A DNA stretch of 64,000 nt from Lachnospiraceae bacterium (lineage in GTDB: Bacteria > Bacillota > Clostridia > Lachnospirales > Lachnospiraceae), in assembly GCA_024695145.1 (NCBI GenBank), contig JAILIS010000032.1:62001-126000 (forward strand), in the 5' to 3' direction. The position numbers and the translations under genes are program-made. Each line of letters begins with the position of its first letter. Within the stretch, counting starts at the first letter, position 1. Positions 16,742-25,939 of the stretch are shown in pieces. The notes below the pieces were generated by a model. The model was not told the DNA's origin. It saw only the letters and a list, made by a program, of their open reading frames with translations, and ran no database searches.

Positions 16742-17947
16742 ATGGAAAAGAAAAAAAGATCATTTTCAGCTCTCATATGTGTGGCTGTACTGCTGCTCTT
16801 CGTTGTATTCCTTGAGAATCTGAGTGCGATATTCCCTCAGGTCCCGCAGGTTTTCATGCCCACGAGTCCGCTGTTCACAGTTCTGAAAAAAGCGGCGGTA
16901 TATTCTCTAGTGGCAGTGTCAATGAATCTTCTTAACGGATTTACCGGGCTGTTTTCGCTCGGACAAGCCGGGTTTATGCTTCTCGGTGCATACACATACG
17001 CCATCCTTACCGTCCCGACTGCGATGAAGGATCAGGTTTACTATCTGTTCGAAGGCTGTGCGTTTGATTTTTCACTTGTTGATATGTTTGGAGGCATATT
17101 CGGATCCGAAGGCGCAGGCGGTGCGTTCAGCATGGTGCTCGGCTGCCTTGTGGCCCTTATCCTTGCCGGAGCGGTTGCCGGATTCTTTGCTTATCTGATT
17201 GGGATCCCGGTGCTCCGTCTTAAAAGTGACTATCTTGCGATCGCTACTCTCGGATTTGCCGAGATACTCCGTGCGATCTTCCAGTGGCAGAAGCTCGGAA
17301 AGATAACAAACGGAGCCAACATGATCAAGGGATTTCCGACGTTTTCGAGCTTTAACATCACGAATTCATCCGGAGTGGAGGTGCTAAGACTTTCCACCTT
17401 CGTTCCGTTTCTCATATCATCGATCTGTATAACGGTCATAGTGCTTTTGATCAACTCCTCGTACGGACGTGCTTTCAAATCCATACGTGATGACGAGGTC
17501 GCAGCAGAAGCCATGGGCGTGAGCCTTTTCAAGCATAAAATGCTCTCCTTTGTGATATCGAGCTTTTTCGCCGGCGTGGGCGGAGCTCTATTTGCCATGT
17601 ATGTTGCAAACGCACAGGCCAAGGCATTTACGTCCGTTATGACATACGAGATCCTTCTCATCGTCGTTATAGGCGGTATCGGTTCGGTGAGCGGTAGTGT
17701 TCTCGCTACATTTTTGTATGTGGCATGTTCCGAATGGTGGCTGCGCTTCCTTGACAGTGAGCAGTATATCGGAAGCTTTAAGGTACCGCTGCTGCGCAAC
17801 GGATTCCGTATGGTAGTATTTTCCGTTGTCATCATGATCATCGTTCTGTTTTTCTCACAGGGCATTATGGGAAATCACGAGATCAATCTCGGGGCACTTA
17901 TAGATAAAATAACGCGAAGATCAAAGAGATCGGAAAGGAAGCAGTAA
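16742..17947 (+). CDS. livM: Branched-chain amino acid ABC transporter permease LivM
   Basis: 401 residues with about nine to ten membrane helices. LivM hallmarks are GFTGLFSLGQAGFMLLGAY near residue 60, the LKSDYLAIATLGFAEILR segment, the coupling loop SIRDDEVAAEAMG and VIGGIGSVSG. It is longer than the usual 300-350 residues because of an insert near residues 95-135 (FDFSLVDMFGGIFGSEG). It pairs with LivH. The gap to livH is three bases. Confidence 0.95.
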   Translation: MEKKKRSFSALICVAVLLLFVVFLENLSAIFPQVPQVFMPTSPLFTVLKKAAVYSLVAVSMNLLNGFTGLFSLGQAGFMLLGAYTYAILTVPTAMKDQVYYLFEGCAFDFSLVDMFGGIFGSEGAGGAFSMVLGCLVALILAGAVAGFFAYLIGIPVLRLKSDYLAIATLGFAEILRAIFQWQKLGKITNGANMIKGFPTFSSFNITNSSGVEVLRLSTFVPFLISSICITVIVLLINSSYGRAFKSIRDDEVAAEAMGVSLFKHKMLSFVISSFFAGVGGALFAMYVANAQAKAFTSVMTYEILLIVVIGGIGSVSGSVLATFLYVACSEWWLRFLDSEQYIGSFKVPLLRNGFRMVVFSVVIMIIVLFFSQGIMGNHEINLGALIDKITRRSKRSERKQ

Positions 17948-17950
17948 GCT

Positions 17951-18787
17951 ATGGCTAGCGCATTACATCTTGAAAATGTAACGATGCAGTTTGGCGGTGT
18001 TGTCTCGGTGAACAACCTTACGCTTGACGTTCCGGAACATAAGATCATCGCACTTATAGGGCCCAACGGAGCGGGAAAGACCACGGCGTTCAACTGTATC
18101 ACGGGCGTATACCGGCCGACCAACGGACTGATCGAATTCATGGGAAACCCGATCGTCAGAAGCCATCCCGTCGGAAAAGAGGCCAGGACATATAAAGGCA
18201 ACAATGCCGACAAATATGCAGGTGAACCGATAATCTCACCGACCCCCGATCATATCACGGGGCTCGGTATCGCAAGGACTTTCCAGAACATCCGTCTGTG
18301 GAAGAGCATGACGGTGTTTGAGAACGTTCTCATTGCAAAACATCAGCGTGCGAAACAGAACGTATTTACCGCAACATTCAGAGGCAATCACGCGGAAGAA
18401 GAGCGGATGCGCAAAGAGACCATGGAGCTTCTCGAAGAGCAGGGTCTTGACGTATACAAGGATGAGCTTGCGGTAAGTCTTCCCTACGGACTGCAGCGCC
18501 GTCTTGAGATAGCAAGGGCACTTGCGACGCAGCCGAAGCTTCTGCTCCTCGATGAGCCCGCAGCAGGCATGAATCCACAGGAGACGATAGAGCTTGCCGA
18601 TTTTGTCCGCACGATCAGGGACAAATACGATCTTACGGTGTTCCTTATCGAACACCACATGGATCTTGTCATGAATATTTCCGACTATATCTATGTAATA
18701 GATTTCGGCAGTGAGATAGCACAGGGTGTCCCGGAAGAGGTCCAGAACAATAAACGCGTTATCGACGCATATCTCGGTACGGGCTGA
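17951..18787 (+). CDS. livG: Branched-chain amino acid ABC transporter ATPase LivG
   Basis: 278 residues. Walker A is GPNGAGKTT (residues 37-45), the signature region is SLPYGLQRRLEIARAL (LivG proteins carry a non-canonical LSGGQ), Walker B is LLLDEPAAG, and the switch His is in LIEHHMD. It hydrolyses ATP to drive transport together with LivF. An insert of about 20 residues near 70-90 precedes GLGIARTFQNIRLW. The gap to livM is three bases. Confidence 0.95.
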   Translation: MASALHLENVTMQFGGVVSVNNLTLDVPEHKIIALIGPNGAGKTTAFNCITGVYRPTNGLIEFMGNPIVRSHPVGKEARTYKGNNADKYAGEPIISPTPDHITGLGIARTFQNIRLWKSMTVFENVLIAKHQRAKQNVFTATFRGNHAEEERMRKETMELLEEQGLDVYKDELAVSLPYGLQRRLEIARALATQPKLLLLDEPAAGMNPQETIELADFVRTIRDKYDLTVFLIEHHMDLVMNISDYIYVIDFGSEIAQGVPEEVQNNKRVIDAYLGTG

Positions 18788-18799
18788 TACAAAAGCGGA

Positions 18800-18813
18800 C
18801 CCGCAAAAGCGGG
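18800..18813 (+). repeat. Small hairpin between livG and livF
   Basis: CCCGC-AAAA-GCGGG, a five-base-pair stem with a four-base loop, in the only long gap (62 bases) of an operon whose other gaps are 3-15 bases. It might stabilise or attenuate the message. No U-run follows, so it is not an intrinsic terminator. Confidence 0.4.
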
Positions 18814-18849
18814 AATGACATTCGGCGCGGGATCAAGAAAGGATATTCT

Positions 18850-19575
18850 ATGAGCGACCAGGTTCTGAAAATAGATGATCTGAAAGTCAGCTACGGAGGC
18901 ATAGAAGCCGTACGCGGCATCAGTTTTGATGTCAAAGCCGGTGAGATAGTAACGCTGATAGGTGCGAACGGAGCGGGAAAGAGTTCTATACTCCGAACGA
19001 TCAGCGGTCTTGTCAAGCCCGCAGGAGGCAGCGTTTTTCTTGAAGGTGAGGACATCACGGGAAAAGATTCCACTTTCATCGTATCGAAGGGTCTGATGAT
19101 GGTCCCGGAGGGCAGGAAGATATTCCCCAACCTTACTGTTCTCGAAAATCTGAAGATCGGCGCATACCTTCGCAACGACGATATCAGTAAAGATCTTGAG
19201 AGGGTTTACGGCTATTTTCCGAGACTTCGGGAACGTTCATGGCAGGAAGGCGGTACACTTTCGGGCGGAGAGCAGCAGATGCTCGCGGTTGGACGTGCTC
19301 TTATGGGACGCCCGAAACTGCTGATGATGGACGAACCGTCACTGGGTCTTGCACCGATAGTCGTTCAGGGGATATTTGAGATAATCAGACAGATCAATTC
19401 GGCCGGTACCACGGTGCTCCTGATAGAGCAGAATGCGAACATGGCGCTTCACGTTGCGAACCGTGCCTATGTCATAGAGAACGGAAAGATATCAATGGAA
19501 GGAACCGGGAAAGAGCTGCTCGAGGATGAAAAAGTCAAGGCAGCCTATCTCGGAACGGTATCTCACAAGGAGTAG
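18850..19575 (+). CDS. livF: Branched-chain amino acid ABC transporter ATPase LivF
   Basis: 241 residues. Walker A GANGAGKSS (near 38-46), LivF-typical VPEGRKIFPNLTVLENL, signature LSGGEQQMLAVGRALM, Walker B LLMMDEPSLGLAP and switch LIEQNA. It is the second ATPase of the transporter. It starts after AAGAAAGGAU. Its 3' end overlaps the convergent nfo gene by 13 bases. Confidence 0.95.
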   Translation: MSDQVLKIDDLKVSYGGIEAVRGISFDVKAGEIVTLIGANGAGKSSILRTISGLVKPAGGSVFLEGEDITGKDSTFIVSKGLMMVPEGRKIFPNLTVLENLKIGAYLRNDDISKDLERVYGYFPRLRERSWQEGGTLSGGEQQMLAVGRALMGRPKLLMMDEPSLGLAPIVVQGIFEIIRQINSAGTTVLLIEQNANMALHVANRAYVIENGKISMEGTGKELLEDEKVKAAYLGTVSHKE

Positions 19576-20435
19576 GAACGTATACGTGCGATCTCCTCTT
19601 TGTACGGAGGTTTCTTTTCATCAGAGCCATCCGGATCAGGAATGTACGGTGTCTCGAGGATCTTCGGCACACCGGTAAAGTCCGGATGATATACAACTCT
19701 GCACAGAGTCTCAAAACCTATGGAACCGTCACCTATGTTTGCGTGGCGGTCTTTTCTTGATCCGAGAGTGTTTTTGGAATCATTGATATGAAAGACGCTT
19801 ATGCGCTCTTTTCCGATCACTTTGTCAAACTCGTTAAGAACACCTTCAAGATCGTTTACTATATCGTAACCGCTGTCGAAAACGTGACAGGTGTCAAAAC
19901 ATACGCTCAGTCTGTCGCTGCACTTAACACCTGAAATGATGGCCGCTATCTCCTCGAATGTGCATCCTATCTCACTTCCTTTTCCGGCCATTGTCTCAAG
20001 CGCTATGGTACATTTCATGTCATCTGTCAGGATCGTATCAAGCCCTTCGATTATCTGCGATATCGCATCTTCTCTGGCAGCACCGACCGCCGATCCGGGG
20101 TGGAGTACCAGAGTATCGCTTCCCATTGCGATCGTCCGCTCTATCTCCACGGCCAGAAAATCCTTTGCGAGCTTATATATCTCGGGCTTTACGGTGTTTC
20201 CGAGATTGATTATGTAAGGGGCGTGGATCACATGCTTTACGATACCGTGCTCCTTCATGTATTTAAGGCCTTCTTCGACGCGAAGCTCGGATACATCCCT
20301 GCGCTTCGTGTTCTGCGGAGCTCCCGTATATACCATAAAGGTGTTGGCACCGTACCACTGCGCCTCTTTGGCGGAGCCGAGAAACAGCTCTGAGCCGGCC
20401 ATCTTGCAATGTGAACCGAGTAAAATATCCGTCAT
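19563..20435 (-). CDS. nfo: Deoxyribonuclease IV (AP endonuclease)
   Basis: 290 residues, normal for endonuclease IV. Metal-site motifs are HAPYIINLGN, LVLHPGS, ALETMAGKGSE, VCFDTCHVFDSGYD, FHINDSK, the KDRHANIGDGSIG segment and ILETP. It incises DNA 5' to abasic sites using three zinc ions, in base excision repair. The start follows AGGAGAAAGAUC. It is divergent from the GH13 gene, with which it shares promoter DNA. Confidence 0.95.
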   Translation of the reverse strand: MTDILLGSHCKMAGSELFLGSAKEAQWYGANTFMVYTGAPQNTKRRDVSELRVEEGLKYMKEHGIVKHVIHAPYIINLGNTVKPEIYKLAKDFLAVEIERTIAMGSDTLVLHPGSAVGAAREDAISQIIEGLDTILTDDMKCTIALETMAGKGSEIGCTFEEIAAIISGVKCSDRLSVCFDTCHVFDSGYDIVNDLEGVLNEFDKVIGKERISVFHINDSKNTLGSRKDRHANIGDGSIGFETLCRVVYHPDFTGVPKILETPYIPDPDGSDEKKPPYKEEIARIRSYSL

Positions 20436-20461
20436 GATCTTTCTCCTGTCTTTGTTAACGT

Positions 20462-20490
20462 ATTCTACACTAACAATTGCGTATTCGCAA
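20462..20490 (-). promoter_or_regulatory. Promoter of nfo, overlapping the divergent GH13 promoter
   Basis: On the minus strand TTGCGA (20490-20485), 17-base spacer, TAGAAT (20467-20462). Its -35 shares the palindrome TTGCG-TATT-CGCAA (20477-20490) with the opposite promoter. Confidence 0.6.
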
Positions 20491-20505
20491 GAGTAGTGGT
20501 ACTAT
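20477..20505 (+). promoter_or_regulatory. Promoter of the GH13/hybrid kinase genes
   Basis: TTGCGT (20477-20482), 17-base spacer, TACTAT (20500-20505), 37 bases upstream of the GH13 ATG. The -35 is the left arm of the shared palindrome. Confidence 0.6.
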
Positions 20506-20542
20506 ATTTTGTATTGAAATAACGCCAGGGAGGAATATTGAT

Positions 20543-21904
20543 ATGTGGGCTTATGAATCTGTTTTTTATCAGATATATCCGCTCGGACTGTGCGGAGCAC
20601 CTTTCGAAAACCCGGGGGCTCCCGTCAGCGCCGAGGAAAGGAATGCAGGTACGCGTCCCGTGCACAGCGGAGAGAACCATTCGATATTAAAGATCATCGA
20701 CTGGATCGATCATCTGAAGAAAATGAATATAAACGCGGTGTATTTTTCCCCGCTGTTTGAATCGGATACCCACGGATACAATACAAGGGATTATACGATC
20801 ATTGACAGCCGGATAGGCACCAATGAAGATTTTAAAAAGGTTTGCGAAAAGCTTCACGAAGCCGGGATCAGAGTGGTGCTTGACGGCGTGTTCAATCATG
20901 TCGGACGCGGCTTCTGGGCATTTCAGGATGTGCTCCGGTACAGATGGGACAGTATTTACAAGGACTGGTTCAACATCAGTTTTGACGGCAATTCCAATTA
21001 CAATGACGGACTTTGGTATGAAGGCTGGGAAGGGAACTATGATCTTGTAAAGCTGAACCTGTGGAATGATGCTGTCGTAGATCATATATTCGACTGTATA
21101 AAGGGCTGGGTCGATGAATTCGATATCGACGGCCTGCGCCTTGACGTGGCATACTGCCTGCCTCCGGAGTTCTTAAAGAGATTGCGCGCGTTCACGAACG
21201 GCCTGAAGGATGATTTTTTCCTGCTGGGAGAGTGCCTTCACGGAGATTACAACCGCTGGATGGCTGATGATATGTGCCACAGTGTCACGAACTACGAGTG
21301 CTATAAAGGCCTGTATTCGAGCTTTAACAGCATGAATATGTTCGAGATCTGCCACTCACTTCAGAGGCAGTTCGGCAGTGAGAACTGGTGCCTGTACAGA
21401 GGCAGACATCTTCTTTCTTTTGTCGACAACCATGACGTGTCAAGGATAGCAAGTATCCTGAACGATCCCGAACACATAAAACTTGTCTATTCACTTGCTT
21501 TCGGAATGCCGGGCATACCGTGCGTTTATTACGGAAGTGAATGGGGCGAGAAGGCGGACAAATCAATGGGAGATCCGGCACTTCGCCCGTGCTTTGACAA
21601 ACCTTTGGAAAACGATCTTACGGAGCATATCGCGAAGATCGCAAAGGCCAAGAAGGACAGCCGTGCCCTCTGTTACGGTGATTTTCGAAATGCCCTTCTT
21701 ACAAATAAACAGTGCATCATCGAGAGAAAGACGGACGGCGAGAGAGTACTCGTATGCATAAACGCTGAGGGCAGCGAATTTGTTGCACATTTTGATGCCG
21801 GATGCGGTACTGCCGAGGACCTTATTTCCGGCACTGCGGTCGACTTCGGAGGAGGGCTTCGCATGCCCCCTTATTCTTCAATGTTCCTGAAAATGGAGAG
21901 ATGA
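20543..21904 (+). CDS. GH13 alpha-amylase family glycosidase
   Basis: 453 residues. The catalytic triad of family GH13 is visible: nucleophile D201 in DGLRLDVA, acid/base E230 in LLGECLHG and transition-state D295 in FVDNHD. Region I is VLDGVFNHVG. No signal peptide, so it is intracellular. The architecture suggests a cyclomaltodextrinase/neopullulanase or maltogenic amylase acting on imported maltodextrins, but it lacks the extra N-terminal domain of those enzymes. The start is chosen at the ATG after GGGAGGAAUAUUG. It ends six bases before the hybrid kinase gene. Confidence 0.92.
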   Translation: MWAYESVFYQIYPLGLCGAPFENPGAPVSAEERNAGTRPVHSGENHSILKIIDWIDHLKKMNINAVYFSPLFESDTHGYNTRDYTIIDSRIGTNEDFKKVCEKLHEAGIRVVLDGVFNHVGRGFWAFQDVLRYRWDSIYKDWFNISFDGNSNYNDGLWYEGWEGNYDLVKLNLWNDAVVDHIFDCIKGWVDEFDIDGLRLDVAYCLPPEFLKRLRAFTNGLKDDFFLLGECLHGDYNRWMADDMCHSVTNYECYKGLYSSFNSMNMFEICHSLQRQFGSENWCLYRGRHLLSFVDNHDVSRIASILNDPEHIKLVYSLAFGMPGIPCVYYGSEWGEKADKSMGDPALRPCFDKPLENDLTEHIAKIAKAKKDSRALCYGDFRNALLTNKQCIIERKTDGERVLVCINAEGSEFVAHFDAGCGTAEDLISGTAVDFGGGLRMPPYSSMFLKMER

Positions 21905-21910
21905 TTAACC

Positions 21911-24900
21911 GTGAATGAGATAATACTTGAGATTTCGGCATTTGCTATCGCCCTGTTCTGTCTCACAGACTGTTTTCGAAACAGAGCGGGGCTTTACGTG
22001 CCTTTCTCGAAAGGATTAACGGCCAAGCTTCGCGCTCAGCATTTTTCATATATCATGCTCCTTATCATGCTCCTTTTCTCCGCGGCATCCTCGGTGCTTG
22101 AGGTTTCGTTGGAGAGTTTCGTGGAGTTTCGAAGTGCACTCGTCCTCTATATTATCAATCAGATCTATTTTATTTTCCATACGGCACTTCCGACACTGTT
22201 CTGTCTGTACATGATCAACATGACGGGCGCTGTCAAAAAAACGGGAAAGCTGTTCTACAGTCTTCTTCTTACCCCTTTAATATGTATTGAGGCAGTCATA
22301 CTTTCCAATCCTCTCACGGGACTGATCTATTATATAGATGATACCCCGTTATATGTCAGAGGCAGCCTGATGTGGCTTGTATATGTTGTAGCGCTCGGTT
22401 ATGTCGTTGCCGGTGTGACTTTTCTGCTTCTGAATGTCAGGAGTGTATCAAAGCTTAACCGTACTGCCACGATAATACTTGTCTTTATATCGGTTCTCGG
22501 GATACTTATTCAGGCAATGTTTTTCATACCTGTGGAACTGTTCTTTGAGGCCATCGCCTTTTTCGGATTCATGCTTCTTTTGGAAGATGAGAAGTTCAGG
22601 GAGAAGACCGGGCGCAACGCAAGGATGAATTCGAGATTCATCGTTGTCATAGTTCTCATATTCATGGCAGTGGTCGTTATCAATATCAACATCATTTACA
22701 GCGCCGGAACCGAATTTACCGAAAGGATCGGACAGATGCAGACGGAAAGCCTTAAAGGTGAGCTGCAGCAGGTCCTGTCCGAATCCGACAGCAACGTTCT
22801 GAGGTATTCGATGAATCTTGATCAGCTCATAAGAGACGGCGCGGATATTTCCGAGATCGAGCAGTATATCAATTCACAGAACGATAAGTATACGGAACTC
22901 AGCGGAGAAAACTGTTTCTCCGTATATGCCGCATGTCCCGAGTGGACCATCATCCCGGGATTTGATTACCCGGATGATTACATAGCGGTCGAACGTGTGT
23001 GGTACACGGGAGCGGCCGAACATCCCGGACAGGTCTACGTGTCGGAACCGTATATCGACGCCAATACAAAGAATCTGTGCTATACGTTCTCGTATATGCT
23101 CTCGGACGGTAAAACCGTTGCGGCGATGGACTACACGCTTTCGGAGGTCCAGGGTATTGTAGAGAGGATGGGCGGGAGTAATAAGCAGTTTGCGGTCGTA
23201 GTTACCGGAGACGGAAAGATCGTCGGGTGTTCACAGGAAAACCTTCAGGGCGAACAGCTTTACGAGAAACTGCCGGAATATAAGGAGATATTCGACAGGG
23301 TCAGGGCGAGCAACGAACACAGGAGTTTCTCCGTGAATATGGACGACGGGAAAAAGATCGTCTTTTCCCATGAGACGACCAACGGATGGAGTCTTATACT
23401 TGTAGCCGATCAGTCGCAGTTCTATTCACAGATATACTCCCAGATGGTCATGCTCGGGGCTGTTGACCTTCTCATGGTCATGGTCATAATCGTATTCTTC
23501 ATGGTCAGCGTCAGCAATCAGCGCAAAGCCGAGATATCACTTTCTTCAACGGAAGGGTTTATAGCATCTCTGGGCGGAGATCTTCGTGATCCGTTAAACG
23601 ACATACTCCGGATAAGTGACATGTATTCCGGAGGGGACAGTTCCCAGCCGGAGGCCATCAGATCCATAAACGAGGCGGGCAAAAGATTAAGAGAGAAGAT
23701 GGACAATCTTTTCTCGTATTCGAGAATGCTCAGATTTGATGAGGGGCAGGACACGGCCGGTATCGCCAAGGATGAGAGCGAGACGTTCACATCCAGCAGA
23801 CATATGAGAAACGGCATTATCGGTATACTGATCGCGGCACTCGTCATCGGACTGGTGATATGCATAGCAGTCACCGCAAGGTGGGGTGAATCGCGTATCG
23901 GCAGGGAGGCCGACAGCTACAACAAGGAGGTCTCCGTGTGGATGACCCAGAAAGAGAGCATCCTTTATATGTTTACCGATGTGATCGGTGCTTCTCCGGA
24001 GATCATGGAGGACTATGACAAAGCGGTAAAATGGCTTGAGGATATCGTTCGGAATTACAGCGAGATGAACTTCGCGTATATGGGCGCTCCCGATAACAAA
24101 GAACATCCAGTTACGATGAACAACGGGTGGGTACCCGGTGACGGATTTGTACTCGAACAGCGGCAGTGGTATGTCGGGAGCATGGAATCCAAGGACGGCT
24201 TTGCCTTATCGTCACCGTATATTGATGCCCAGACAGGTCTTTACTGCATAACTTTTTCCAAAACCGTTTACACACCGGACGGAAAGTTTTTGGGAGTATT
24301 CGGGATAGACTGTCTGCTTGACAGACTCATAGATGTACTTGATGACAGCTATACAGCGGACAGCTATGCTTTTATGGTCGACCAGAACGGGATAATCATC
24401 AATCATCCGAACAAGGCATATGAACTTTCTGCGGATAATGAAGTCAATGTAGAGGATACACCGTATGCCGAAACGTATCACAACGGCAGTTCATTCTGGC
24501 TGCGGGACTATGACAACCGCATCATTGCCTGCCGGGCTGTGAAGAGTTCGCTGTCAGGGTTCACCGTCATATTTGTGCGAAGCTGGTGGAGTATATACGG
24601 TGCCCTTTTTGTCATGACGGGCCTGTTCCTTTTGATGATCATCACATCGATCATTGCGGTCGCAGGCATGATCGGAAGATTCATCAGGTGGCAGGAGGCC
24701 AGCAACAAAAAGCTCGTTGAAGCCGTGGATTCCGCCGTGGCCGCCGAAAAGGCCAAGTCGAGATTCCTTGCGCAGATGTCCCACGAGATCAGAACTCCCA
24801 TCAATACCGTGCTCGGCATGAACGAGATGATAATAAGGGAATCATCCGATGATGGTATAAAGGAGTACGCCGCAAATATCCGTCTGGCCGGAAGAAATCT

Positions 24901-25939
24901 TTTGGGACTCATCAATTCCATTCTTGATTTTTCGAAGATCGAAGAAGGCCGTATGGAGATCGTCCCGGTCAGATACGATACCGCTTCGATGATAGAAGGT
25001 ATAATCAATTCCATCTCAAAGAGAGCGGAAGACAAGGGGCTGCGTTTTTCGGCGGATATAGATCCGGATCTTCCGTCTGCAATGTACGGGGATGACATGA
25101 GGATATCCCAGATCGTGACAAACCTTCTGACAAACGCCGTGAAATACACACAGAAGGGCAGCGTGAATCTGATCATAAAGGGCAGCTATACGGATGAGGA
25201 AACCATTGCATTATCCGTCAGCGTAAAGGATACGGGAATAGGTATCAGACAGGAAGATATCGGCAGACTGTTTGAATCGTTTACGAGACTTGAGGAAGAG
25301 CGCAACCGTAATATCGAGGGTACCGGGCTCGGAATGACCATAGTCAACAGACTGCTTGACATGATGGATTCAAAACTGTCCGTAAACAGTGTATACGGAG
25401 AGGGTTCGGAATTCTCATTTGTACTGCGGCAGAGTGTTGTTGACCGCACGCCTCTCGGAAACTATGAAAAACACCGGCACAACCTGACGGGCGAACCCGA
25501 AGACGAAGCGGATGTTTACGCTCCGGATGCAAAAATACTCGTGGTTGATGACAACAGGATGAACCTTACCGTTATGAGAAGCCTGTTAAAGCTTGACGGC
25601 ATAGTGCCGGATGTTGCCGGCTCGGGACAGGAGGCCCTGACAAAGCTTGAACAGGGACGATACGATATAGTGATGCTTGATCATATGATGCCGCAGATGG
25701 ACGGAATAGAGACGTTAAAGGCGGCAAAAGAGAAAGATCTCATACCCGGAGAATGCGTGGTCATCGCCCTGACCGCAAATGCCGTTGTGGGCGCCAGAGA
25801 GGAATACATGCGTCAGGGATTTGACGATTATCTCTCGAAGCCTGTAGAAGTAAAAGCTCTTAAAGATATCCTTCTGAAGCATCTTCCTTCTTCAAGGCTT
25901 ACGGACAGAAAGAGTGCGGATCATTCTCCCACGGCGTGA
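21911..25939 (+). CDS. Giant hybrid histidine kinase with two sensor modules and a dead first kinase core
   Basis: 1342 residues. Order: a seven-helix membrane module (1-230); membrane helix and first extracellular dCache-like domain (240-525); membrane helix; a HisKA-like segment (546-610) in which the H-box reads GGDLRDPLN, so the phosphoacceptor position (residue 556) is Gly; another membrane helix (632-655) and a second dCache-like domain (655-900); membrane helix; intact HisKA with H958 (SHEIRTPIN); HATPase (1055-1175, GTGLGM); receiver with D1257 (VMLDHMMP). The protein looks like two sensor kinases joined end to end, the first having lost its ATPase and active His. No HPt domain. It follows the GH13 gene by six bases and overlaps the convergent pyrophosphatase gene by 19. 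Confidence 0.92.
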   Translation: MNEIILEISAFAIALFCLTDCFRNRAGLYVPFSKGLTAKLRAQHFSYIMLLIMLLFSAASSVLEVSLESFVEFRSALVLYIINQIYFIFHTALPTLFCLYMINMTGAVKKTGKLFYSLLLTPLICIEAVILSNPLTGLIYYIDDTPLYVRGSLMWLVYVVALGYVVAGVTFLLLNVRSVSKLNRTATIILVFISVLGILIQAMFFIPVELFFEAIAFFGFMLLLEDEKFREKTGRNARMNSRFIVVIVLIFMAVVVININIIYSAGTEFTERIGQMQTESLKGELQQVLSESDSNVLRYSMNLDQLIRDGADISEIEQYINSQNDKYTELSGENCFSVYAACPEWTIIPGFDYPDDYIAVERVWYTGAAEHPGQVYVSEPYIDANTKNLCYTFSYMLSDGKTVAAMDYTLSEVQGIVERMGGSNKQFAVVVTGDGKIVGCSQENLQGEQLYEKLPEYKEIFDRVRASNEHRSFSVNMDDGKKIVFSHETTNGWSLILVADQSQFYSQIYSQMVMLGAVDLLMVMVIIVFFMVSVSNQRKAEISLSSTEGFIASLGGDLRDPLNDILRISDMYSGGDSSQPEAIRSINEAGKRLREKMDNLFSYSRMLRFDEGQDTAGIAKDESETFTSSRHMRNGIIGILIAALVIGLVICIAVTARWGESRIGREADSYNKEVSVWMTQKESILYMFTDVIGASPEIMEDYDKAVKWLEDIVRNYSEMNFAYMGAPDNKEHPVTMNNGWVPGDGFVLEQRQWYVGSMESKDGFALSSPYIDAQTGLYCITFSKTVYTPDGKFLGVFGIDCLLDRLIDVLDDSYTADSYAFMVDQNGIIINHPNKAYELSADNEVNVEDTPYAETYHNGSSFWLRDYDNRIIACRAVKSSLSGFTVIFVRSWWSIYGALFVMTGLFLLMIITSIIAVAGMIGRFIRWQEASNKKLVEAVDSAVAAEKAKSRFLAQMSHEIRTPINTVLGMNEMIIRESSDDGIKEYAANIRLAGRNLLGLINSILDFSKIEEGRMEIVPVRYDTASMIEGIINSISKRAEDKGLRFSADIDPDLPSAMYGDDMRISQIVTNLLTNAVKYTQKGSVNLIIKGSYTDEETIALSVSVKDTGIGIRQEDIGRLFESFTRLEEERNRNIEGTGLGMTIVNRLLDMMDSKLSVNSVYGEGSEFSFVLRQSVVDRTPLGNYEKHRHNLTGEPEDEADVYAPDAKILVVDDNRMNLTVMRSLLKLDGIVPDVAGSGQEALTKLEQGRYDIVMLDHMMPQMDGIETLKAAKEKDLIPGECVVIALTANAVVGAREEYMRQGFDDYLSKPVEVKALKDILLKHLPSSRLTDRKSADHSPTA

